Part shown: positions 9,773-16,978 of the stretch, piece by piece
Position numbering within the stretch: the stretch's first letter is position 1
Layout: each line of letters opens with the position of its first letter
Source: Rhodothermia bacterium
GTDB lineage: Bacteria > Bacteroidota > Rhodothermia > Rhodothermales > JAAAOL01
Direction of reading: 5' to 3'
Assembly: GCA_030428385.1 (NCBI GenBank)
Contig: JAUIDY010000055.1
Coordinates: 1 to 38,874 of the forward strand
Length of the DNA stretch: 38,874 nucleotides
Notes under the pieces: model-generated
Told to the model about the DNA's origin: nothing
Databases searched by the model: none
The model's input: only the letters and a program-made list of their open reading frames with translations
Made by a program: the position numbers and the translations under genes

Positions 9773-9804
9773 GCGGGGTGACCGCCGCTGGCGGTCACCC
9801 CCGC
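9773..9804 (+). terminator. Perfect 12-bp stem hairpin between secreted protein and PorV-family gene
   Basis: GGGGTGACCGCC and GGCGGTCACCCC form a 12-bp perfect stem (9775-9786 with 9790-9801) closed by the loop GCT, extendable by two pairs past one bulged base. It lies ten bases after the upstream stop codon. No T-run follows, so attenuation or protection of the upstream mRNA is as likely as full termination. Confidence 0.6.
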
Positions 9805-9885
9805 ACCTCAGCAATATTTAGACTACCCATGTGGACTTCCCCACGGCGTATGTCTACGAACCATTCAAACCGAGAAGGTGACCCT

Positions 9886-10923
9886 ATGATGAATCATAGA
9901 TACAAGCTGAGCATCTTGCTTATGCTCTGCCTCTTCCTCGTGCCCACCGCGTCTGCTCAAATTGATCCGGGCGATGTGGACACGGACAAAATTGCCCAAA
10001 CGGGCTTCAAGTTTCTCGAAGTGTCGACCGACGCCCGGGCGGCAGCCCTCGGCGATGCCCTGACGGCGTTTGAGAATTCTTCCTCATCGGCGATGTTCTA
10101 CAACCCCGCCGGTATGGCCAACCTCGACGGCCAGTTCAGTGCAGCCTTTGGCATGACGCAGTGGATTGCCGATATCAACTACAACTCCGCCAGCGCCGCC
10201 TACAATACCGGTGGCTTTGGTGTAGTGGGTGTCTCGCTCGTTTTTGCCGACTACGGCGATGACTTTATCGGGACCGTTGCGTCAACCGATGAAGACGGTT
10301 TCACCGAGTATGGCGAACTAGGAGTCGCCAACCCGAGCCCAACATCGTTGGCCGTAGGCGTTGGCTATGCCATCGCTCTCACGGACCGCTTTTCCGTAGG
10401 GGCCAACATCAAGTACGCGGCTCAGGATCTGGGTGAAGCGGTGCAATCGACGGACGGTGAAACCGAAGCCAACGATGTCTCGACGGCTGCGTTCGACTTC
10501 GGCGTGCTCTACAAAACGGGCTTCCGCAGCCTGAATTTTGCCATGAGCGTGCGTAACTTCGCGCAGGAACTGCAATACGTGAGTGACAACTTCGAACTGC
10601 CGCTGACCTTTAACGTCGGCGTTTCGATGGACCTCATGGACCTTGCCAACGTCAATCAGGACGTACACTCGTTCCGGGTAGGCGTAGAAGGCAAGCGCCC
10701 GCGTGACTTTTCCGAGCAGATCAAACTGGGCGGTGAGTACACGTTCATGAACATCTTCTCGCTCCGTGGTGGCTACACGTTCCCGACGGACGAGCAAGGC
10801 ATCAGCTTGGGCGCTGGGCTTCAGTATGGCATCTCTGGCGTTCACCTGGGCGTTAACTATGCCTACACCAGCTTCGGCGTGTTCAACGATGTGCAGCGTT
10901 TTGGTGTAAACCTGACGTTCTAG
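9886..10923 (+). CDS. PorV/PorQ-family outer-membrane protein
   Basis: A 345-residue beta-barrel protein of the PorV/UPF0164 type. PorV itself is the outer-membrane shuttle that passes type IX cargo to the attachment complex; paralogues are often coded beside cargo genes. The signal peptide covers about residues 1-25 (ending TASAQ). The family's N-terminal signature is clear: FLEVSTDARAAALGDA followed by MFYNPAGMANLDGQF. Alternating amphipathic strands run to a terminal phenylalanine (GVNLTF). The start is the first of two adjacent ATGs at 9886, with AAGGTG five bases upstream; the frame is open further upstream, but that part lacks a signal peptide. It closes the receptor / secreted protein / PorV module. 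Confidence 0.85.
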   Translation: MMNHRYKLSILLMLCLFLVPTASAQIDPGDVDTDKIAQTGFKFLEVSTDARAAALGDALTAFENSSSSAMFYNPAGMANLDGQFSAAFGMTQWIADINYNSASAAYNTGGFGVVGVSLVFADYGDDFIGTVASTDEDGFTEYGELGVANPSPTSLAVGVGYAIALTDRFSVGANIKYAAQDLGEAVQSTDGETEANDVSTAAFDFGVLYKTGFRSLNFAMSVRNFAQELQYVSDNFELPLTFNVGVSMDLMDLANVNQDVHSFRVGVEGKRPRDFSEQIKLGGEYTFMNIFSLRGGYTFPTDEQGISLGAGLQYGISGVHLGVNYAYTSFGVFNDVQRFGVNLTF

Positions 10924-10951
10924 CCGATGCTTCCCACATACGCTGTGTGTT

Positions 10952-10966
10952 AACAACGACGTTGTT
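10952..10966 (+). repeat. Short palindromic hairpin after the PorV-family gene
   Basis: AACAACG-A-CGTTGTT is a perfect 7-bp palindrome around one central base, about 28 bases past the PorV-family stop. It could be an operator or a small transcript hairpin. Confidence 0.35.
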
Positions 10967-10985
10967 GCCACGCAGCACCGATAGG

Positions 10986-11038
10986 GTCAGTAGCCCGTAG
11001 AAAGTGTTGCCCTGTGCACCTTGCTGCGGGCTACTGAC
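10986..11038 (+). terminator. 12-bp inverted repeat before the CRTAC1/TPR block
   Basis: GTCAGTAGCCCG (10986-10997) and CGGGCTACTGAC (11027-11038) are perfect reverse complements separated by 29 bases. The element ends 20 bases before the first lipoprotein gene. It may end the upstream transcript or act as a leader structure or operator for the seven-gene block that follows. Confidence 0.5.
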
Positions 11039-11058
11039 ACGTTTGTCCATTTTATTCG

Positions 11059-12819
11059 ATGCTAGGGCTTTCTGAAACGATGCAGGTGGAGTGTGTCTGG
11101 TGCTTGCTCCTATTGATGCTGCTCACCGGTTGCGCGAAGCCGGAGAACTCTCCGGCAGGCGAGCCGGCGACCTCCGCATTGCCCATCACGCCTCTCGCTT
11201 TTGTGGACGTCGCTCCGGACGCCGGGTTGGGTGCCTTTGAGCATATTGATGGGAGCGAAGACCGCTTCTGGTTTCCCGAAAAAATGGGAGCGGGCGGAGG
11301 TTTTGTAGACATAAACGGGGATGGCTGGCACGACGTGGTGCTGGTTGGAGGGGGTCAACTTTCGCCGAGTGGCCCCGCTGATGTCCGGGCCCTCTGGCTT
11401 TTCCTCAACAACAAAGACGGGCAGTTCACGGACGCGACAGAAGCCTGGGGATTAGCCGATGTGCGCGCCTATGGGACAGGCATTACCGCTGCGGATTACG
11501 ACAACGATGGGGATCAGGATGTTTATCTTACCACCTTTGGAAAAAACCTGCTCTTTCGTAACGAGGGTACTCGCTTCGAGGAAGTAGGAGAAGCCGCTGG
11601 GGTTGCGTTGCCCGCTGCCTGGAGTAGCTCCGCCCTCTTTTTCGATGCAGACCGGGACGGCCACGTGGATCTGTATGTGCCAGGCTATGCCGATTGGTCG
11701 TTGGAAACCGATATTGACTGTCACCGAAGCGGAGGACGCCCCGATTATTGTCCCCCTGCCACCTATCCGAGCGCCAAAAGCTACTTCTACCACAACAACG
11801 GAGACGGGACGTTCTCTGAGGAAACCGCGCAGCGAGGATTCGCCGATGCACCCGGCAAGGCACTGGCGGTGGCCGAGTGGGACTTCAACCGGGATGGTTG
11901 GTCCGACGTGATGGTGGTGAACGATGGGCAACCCGACTTGCTTTACCACAACAACGGAGATGGCACCTTTACCGAACGCGGAACCGTGAGTGGCATCGCC
12001 TTTGGTGAACACGGCGAAGCGCGGGCCGGAATGGGGATCGACATTGGCGTGGTTGATTCGACGAGGCGCCCCTCGGTGTTTGTGGGCAATTTCTCCAGTG
12101 AGATGGTGGGCGTGTATCGACAGATGGAAAGTGGGTGGTTTGTAGACCGAGCCGCCGCGTCGCGGATAGGTGGGGCCAGCCTGACCACCCTGGCCTTCGG
12201 CGTCCTGCTGTTTGACGCCGATCTCGATACCGATCTGGATCTGTATGTCGCTAACGGCCATGTGTACCTAGACCCGCTGGATGGGTCGGCGTACCGCCAG
12301 CCGCCTCACCTGTTTATCAACCAGGGAAACGGAACCTTCAAAGACATGGCTGATACCATCGGCGGCGTCTTGACACAGCCTATGCTGGCACGGGGCGTGG
12401 CATCGGCAGACTATGACCGCGATGGCGATGTGGATTTGTTGGTGACCGAAAATAGCGGTCCTGTGCATCTGCTGCGCAATGACTCACAGCGGGGGCGGGT
12501 TGTCCGGGTTCGATTGTCGCAACCTGCGCACAATCCTGATGCACTCGGAGCACATGTATGGGCGGTTGTGCAGGGAGCCGAGCCACAACAGCGGCGGGTC
12601 CGAACCGGCTCGGGGTATTTGTCACAGTCCGAACAGGTATTGACGTTTGGGTTAGGCACGGCCACCCATATTGACTCACTGGTGGTACAATGGCCCGACG
12701 GGCAGATAGATCGGTTTGAAGGACTCCCCGCCGAGCATGAAATACATCTGAGAAAAGGAGCAGGAACGGTTGACCAAACCCCACTCCCTGTTCGGCGTCT
12801 CCCCGCGACTGATTCGTAA
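11059..12819 (+). CDS. CRTAC1-family lipoprotein 1 (FG-GAP/VCBS repeats plus ASPIC/UnbV domain)
   Basis: A 586-residue predicted lipoprotein. The signal segment ends in the lipobox LTGC with the lipidated cysteine at residue 25; an ATG at 11080 would also keep this signal. The body holds at least six calcium-binding DxDxDG-type loops of FG-GAP/VCBS repeats, at about residues 84, 148, 196, 275, 386 and 451, which should fold as a beta-propeller. Residues about 475-570 form the ASPIC/UnbV domain (VRTGSGYLSQSEQ, TFGLGTATHIDSLVVQWPDG). Cysteines 221 and 231 lie in an insert shared with the other two copies in this window. Family members are extracellular proteins of largely unknown function. It is followed after 90 bases by a TPR lipoprotein. 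Confidence 0.88.
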   Translation: MLGLSETMQVECVWCLLLLMLLTGCAKPENSPAGEPATSALPITPLAFVDVAPDAGLGAFEHIDGSEDRFWFPEKMGAGGGFVDINGDGWHDVVLVGGGQLSPSGPADVRALWLFLNNKDGQFTDATEAWGLADVRAYGTGITAADYDNDGDQDVYLTTFGKNLLFRNEGTRFEEVGEAAGVALPAAWSSSALFFDADRDGHVDLYVPGYADWSLETDIDCHRSGGRPDYCPPATYPSAKSYFYHNNGDGTFSEETAQRGFADAPGKALAVAEWDFNRDGWSDVMVVNDGQPDLLYHNNGDGTFTERGTVSGIAFGEHGEARAGMGIDIGVVDSTRRPSVFVGNFSSEMVGVYRQMESGWFVDRAAASRIGGASLTTLAFGVLLFDADLDTDLDLYVANGHVYLDPLDGSAYRQPPHLFINQGNGTFKDMADTIGGVLTQPMLARGVASADYDRDGDVDLLVTENSGPVHLLRNDSQRGRVVRVRLSQPAHNPDALGAHVWAVVQGAEPQQRRVRTGSGYLSQSEQVLTFGLGTATHIDSLVVQWPDGQIDRFEGLPAEHEIHLRKGAGTVDQTPLPVRRLPATDS

Positions 12820-12909
12820 GATAGTGGCGCCATCCCACCCTTTAGAACACACCTGAAAATTCAACGCACGTTGGCCTCGGCGTGCGGGCAGATGACGGAA
12901 CGACGTGTT

Positions 12910-14142
12910 ATGCACCCGATGAAGAAATGCGATCTCCTAGTGGTATGTCTCCTTTGCGCGGCAACCATCATGGGCTGCGGCAATGACCCTTCCACCCTTC
13001 CTACCACTGAAGAAGCACGGCGGGAAGCTGACCCTCGTGCCATTGCCTTTTTGCTCGAAGCCCAGCAAGCCTTCGAGTCGGAATACTTTAACCCCGCCCT
13101 GATGATGATAGACAGCGCGGCGGTTTATGCGCCCAACCTCGCCGACATTCCTTTTTTGCAAGGGCGGATTCTGACCAAGATGCGGCAATATGGCCCGGCG
13201 TTGGAAGCGTACGAAAAAGCCCTGGCCCTCGACCCGAATTATCCAGGGGTGTACCTCAACCTGGGCAATAACGCCTACCAACGGGGTGAACCGCATGAGG
13301 CGTTGGCGTTGTATCGGAAGGAAAAAGGAGCCGCCAACACCACCTTGTATCTCACGCAGTTGGGACGTGCCTACGCCGATCTGGGAAAAACAGACAGCGC
13401 CCGGATTGCATTTGAGGAAGCCCTCGCCATGGATCCTGAAGATCCAGCAGCATACATGTGGCTTGGGCAATCGTATGAAGATGAGGGCGACTTTGAAAAG
13501 GCATTGGAGTTTTCCCGCCAAGGGTTGGCGCTGCATCCTGGTAACCTCAACTATGCCTATGTGGTGGGGGTGCAACTGCTGCGCATGGAGGATTTTCAGG
13601 GTGCCGTCGACATGCTGAAGCCCGTAGCGGATGGCATGCCCTGGCATTATTCTGCCCATTATAACCTCGCACAGGCATACGCCGGGCTCGGAGATACGGT
13701 GCAAAGTGGGTATTACCTCGAATTATCTGATGGACTGCTGGAAGGACGAAAGGAAACCACCAAGTGGGAAGACTTACTCAAAGAAAACAGCGAAGAACCG
13801 ATGCTGTGGGTGAATTATGGCATGGCGCTGCACGAGGAGGGGCGGATGCAAGAAGCCATTGAGGCGCTAAATGTGGCCTATTCGCTTCGTCCCGATTGGC
13901 TGGAACTGCAGAACAATATCGCCAACATCCACATGGAGATTGGCGATATGAATGGAGCCTTGGCCCGCTTCCATGCCCTGTTGGATATCGATTCCACCAT
14001 GGCGGATGTATGGCTCAACCTGGGCACGGTGCACGCGATGTCGGGGAATTATGCGGAGGCGCGTACTGCTTGGGAAACGGCACTGCAGCATGCGCCCAAT
14101 CACCCAGAAGCGACAAGTTACCTCGCCCAACTGCCTCAATAG
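12910..14142 (+). CDS. TPR-repeat lipoprotein 1
   Basis: About 410 residues: a signal peptide with lipobox IMGC, then roughly ten tetratricopeptide repeats, helical pairs that serve as protein-docking surfaces. Typical TPR phrases are ALEAYEKALALDPNYPG, SARIAFEEALAMDPEDP and EARTAWETALQHAPNHP. Starts at 12910 and 12919 are both possible; either puts the lipidated cysteine near residue 20-23, whereas the open frame upstream to 12871 gives a poor signal. The opening phrase (LADIPFLQGRI) and the PWHYSAHYNLAQAYAGLGDT stretch recur in TPR lipoprotein 3, so the two are paralogues. Its stop codon abuts the next CRTAC1 gene with no gap, which points to translational coupling. Confidence 0.85.
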   Translation: MHPMKKCDLLVVCLLCAATIMGCGNDPSTLPTTEEARREADPRAIAFLLEAQQAFESEYFNPALMMIDSAAVYAPNLADIPFLQGRILTKMRQYGPALEAYEKALALDPNYPGVYLNLGNNAYQRGEPHEALALYRKEKGAANTTLYLTQLGRAYADLGKTDSARIAFEEALAMDPEDPAAYMWLGQSYEDEGDFEKALEFSRQGLALHPGNLNYAYVVGVQLLRMEDFQGAVDMLKPVADGMPWHYSAHYNLAQAYAGLGDTVQSGYYLELSDGLLEGRKETTKWEDLLKENSEEPMLWVNYGMALHEEGRMQEAIEALNVAYSLRPDWLELQNNIANIHMEIGDMNGALARFHALLDIDSTMADVWLNLGTVHAMSGNYAEARTAWETALQHAPNHPEATSYLAQLPQ

Positions 14143-15915
14143 ATGCGATTTCTGGAACACACGGGCGTTTCATTATTGGTGCAATGGATCATGGGGGCAG
14201 TGTTGGTCGGCCTACTGGTTGGGTGCGGCGGGAACACGCCTACGCCCACTGTCGAAAACAACGCGTTGCCCGAATCGGCAAGCGCCTTGCGGTTTACTAC
14301 CGTCACCGCGGGCACTGGCTTGGGGGATTTTAAACATGTTAATGGTGCGTTCGGCAAGTTGTGGTTTCCAGAAATCGTTGGTGGGGGAGCCGGGTTTATG
14401 GACTACGATGGCGATGGATGGGAAGACCTTGTGCTGGTCCAAGGCGGCACATGGGCAGAGAGTCCACACCCCCCGGTTTCAGCACTTGCCCTGTATCGTA
14501 ACCAGGGAGATGGTTCATTCACGGAGGTGACCGACCTGGTGGGATTGGAGGAGGTCGTCGCCTATGGGATGGGTGTCGCGCTTGCGGACTACGATAACGA
14601 TGGCGACCCCGACATTTTTCTAAGCACCGTGGATCGCAACCTGCTTTTTCGGAACGAGGCGACTGCGGATGGACAGCCCCGGTTTGTGGAAGTTGGGCTA
14701 GCCGCTGGGCTTACCGACATAGCTGAATGGAGCACCTCGGCCTTGTTCTTTGATGCCGACCTGGATGGCTATCTCGACCTGTATGTGGGCAATTATGTCG
14801 ATTGGTCGCCCGAAAAAGACATCGTGTGTACCATCGTCGAGAATAAAAAGTCGTATTGTACCCCCCAACTCTACGAAGGCACCGCGGGGCGTTTTTATCA
14901 CAACAACGGCGACGGGACTTTTTCAGACTGGACGGTGGAGGCCGGTTTCGCGGATGCACCCGGGAAAACGCTGGGTGTGGCAGAATGGGATTTTAATCAG
15001 GATGGCTGGTCGGATATTGTGGTTGCCAACGACACCCAGCGGGATCTGCTGTACCTGAATCAAGGAGATGGGACGTTTGTGGAACGCGGCGTGGCGAGCG
15101 GGCTGGCCTTCGACGAAAATGGAAAAGCGCGTGCGGGTATGGGGATCGACATTGGGATTTTGGATGAGACGGGACAGCCTTCCGTGCTGGTGGGCCATTT
15201 CCACAACGAGATGATGGGTGTGTATCGGCAGGTGGGAGACGCGCTTTTTGTGGACCGTTCAGCCCCTGCCCAGATTGGGCGGGCATCGATGGCCACGGTC
15301 ACCTTCGGGTTGTGCCTCTTCGACGCCGACCTAGATGGAGACCTGGACGTATTTGCCACCAATGGTCATATTTCCGAAGACGTAGAACTGGTGATGGGCA
15401 ATGCCCCATTTCGGCAACTTCCGCATCTCTTTCTAAACGAAGGCGAGGGGCGTTTTTCAGAATCGACGTTGTCGCTGACGCCGCCTGTGGTGGGGCGGGG
15501 GGTCGCCACTGCCGATTATGATCGGGATGGCGATGTGGATCTGCTCGTGACCGAAAATGACGGCCCCGTGTATTTGGTGCGGAACGAGTTAGAGGAAGGC
15601 CAGGCAGTACGCGTTGCCTTACAAGGTACAACCGCCAACCGCGATGCATTGGGAGCCCAGGTCGAAGCGGTGGTTGGGGCGCGACGTATGCATCAACGGG
15701 TCCGCAACGGTTCCAGTTACCTGGCCTCGTCTGAAAAAACGTTGACGTTTGGATTGGGCACTGCCTCCCAGATCGATACGCTGATCGTTCATTGGCCGGG
15801 AGGTGGTGTGGATCGGTATACGGCGCTTCCGGCGCAGCACGAAGTGTTGATTTCCCAAGGCGAAGGCATCCTTGCGCATCATCCGCTAGAGAAAGGGGAG
15901 GCTATGCGTGAATGA
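14143..15915 (+). CDS. CRTAC1-family lipoprotein 2 (FG-GAP/VCBS repeats plus ASPIC/UnbV domain)
   Basis: A 590-residue predicted lipoprotein starting immediately after the preceding TAG. The lipobox is LVGC with cysteine 28. Calcium-loop repeats are clear: MDYDGDGWEDLVLV near 87, ADYDNDGDPDIFL, FDADLDGYLDLYVGN, WDFNQDGWSDIVVAND, FDADLDGDLDVFATNGH and ADYDRDGDVDLLVTEND. The ASPIC/UnbV domain fills the last 110 residues (VRNGSSYLASSEKTLTFGLG). Cysteines 229 and 239 sit in the insert after the third repeat, followed by CTPQLYEGTAGRFYHNNGDG. This segment is much closer to copy 3 than to copy 1. The next gene overlaps its stop by four bases (ATGA). Confidence 0.88.
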   Translation: MRFLEHTGVSLLVQWIMGAVLVGLLVGCGGNTPTPTVENNALPESASALRFTTVTAGTGLGDFKHVNGAFGKLWFPEIVGGGAGFMDYDGDGWEDLVLVQGGTWAESPHPPVSALALYRNQGDGSFTEVTDLVGLEEVVAYGMGVALADYDNDGDPDIFLSTVDRNLLFRNEATADGQPRFVEVGLAAGLTDIAEWSTSALFFDADLDGYLDLYVGNYVDWSPEKDIVCTIVENKKSYCTPQLYEGTAGRFYHNNGDGTFSDWTVEAGFADAPGKTLGVAEWDFNQDGWSDIVVANDTQRDLLYLNQGDGTFVERGVASGLAFDENGKARAGMGIDIGILDETGQPSVLVGHFHNEMMGVYRQVGDALFVDRSAPAQIGRASMATVTFGLCLFDADLDGDLDVFATNGHISEDVELVMGNAPFRQLPHLFLNEGEGRFSESTLSLTPPVVGRGVATADYDRDGDVDLLVTENDGPVYLVRNELEEGQAVRVALQGTTANRDALGAQVEAVVGARRMHQRVRNGSSYLASSEKTLTFGLGTASQIDTLIVHWPGGGVDRYTALPAQHEVLISQGEGILAHHPLEKGEAMRE

Positions 15916-16973
15916 AAAGACGGACAAGGATTACGCCCGTTTTATGTTTGGGAGTTAGTGTCCTCCTGCTATTGGGGGGCTGTCGACCGGAAAACGTCCA
16001 AACACCTGCCGAACGGCTACAAGCTGCCGGTCCTGAGGTTGCCCGGATGTTGGTACAGGCCCGGGAAGCCACCGAAGCGGGGGCGTACCAAGAAGCGTTA
16101 TTGCTTGCAGATCAACTCATTAAAACAGCACCCGAGTTTCCGGAAGGGTACTACCAGCAAGGGCTTGTCTATTTTCACCTGCATCAACTCGGAGCGGCTG
16201 ACTCGGCCCTGGCACGCGCCGTCGCCCGCGACCCGTACTCGCGTGGGGCCTGGTACCAGCGTGGGCATGTGGCCTTTGAGGATGCCCATTACGACGAAGC
16301 CATCCGGCGGTATCAAAGGCAGCGTGATGTTATTCTTCAGTCGCCGCCGCGACTACGAGATTATTATCATGAAACCGACCGGGTTGCCTTGCCACAGACA
16401 TGGTTGCAGATCGGGAGAGCCTATCAACTGAAGCAGGTGGCCGATAGTGCGCGGCTGGCCTATCAACAGGTGATACAACTCGATAGCACCCATGCTCAGG
16501 CCCACGCTTGGTTAGCAGAACTGTATGAAGAGGAGGGACGCATGGAAGTCGCGGCGCAGCATGCCCGACTGGCGTGGATGCATGATTCGGATAATCCGAC
16601 CTACGCCGATCAACTCGGGGGCCTTCTTTTTAAGCAGGGAAACGTGGACGAGGCCTTGCCCCTGCTTGAACAGGCCGTGCGGGCCATGCCCTGGAAAGCC
16701 AGTGCAACCTATAACCTGGGGCGGGCGCTGGTGGCTTCGGGGGCAGCCGAGCGAGGCGAGCAGTACCTCATGCATACGGATGTGCTGCAAGAGTTGGAAC
16801 AGGCCATCAACCATGCCCGCGCTGGCGTGGCGCGCTACCCCAAGGATCCGGCCCGGTGGGAGTTCCTCTCGAACCTGCTGGGACGTGCCGGACTGCGTGC
16901 AGAACAAGCCCAAACCATGGCTGTGGCACGCACCCTCAAAGCCAACGATTCGACGCAGGTAAATCCGAACTAG
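15912..16973 (+). CDS. TPR-repeat lipoprotein 2
   Basis: A 353-residue predicted lipoprotein with lipobox LGGC (cysteine 24) and about seven tetratricopeptide repeats, for example YQEALLLADQLIKTAPEFPEG, ADSARLAYQQVIQLDSTHAQA and VDEALPLLEQAVRAMPWKASA. It is shorter and more divergent than the other two TPR lipoproteins here but keeps the shared late motif A-x-YNLGRAL. Its ATG overlaps the stop codon of CRTAC1 copy 2 (ATGA), and the cytochrome gene starts five bases after its stop. Tight coupling on both sides suggests that it works with these neighbours, probably as a docking protein in the periplasm or on a membrane face. Confidence 0.85.
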   Translation: MKRRTRITPVLCLGVSVLLLLGGCRPENVQTPAERLQAAGPEVARMLVQAREATEAGAYQEALLLADQLIKTAPEFPEGYYQQGLVYFHLHQLGAADSALARAVARDPYSRGAWYQRGHVAFEDAHYDEAIRRYQRQRDVILQSPPRLRDYYHETDRVALPQTWLQIGRAYQLKQVADSARLAYQQVIQLDSTHAQAHAWLAELYEEEGRMEVAAQHARLAWMHDSDNPTYADQLGGLLFKQGNVDEALPLLEQAVRAMPWKASATYNLGRALVASGAAERGEQYLMHTDVLQELEQAINHARAGVARYPKDPARWEFLSNLLGRAGLRAEQAQTMAVARTLKANDSTQVNPN

Positions 16974-16978
16974 ATGAA

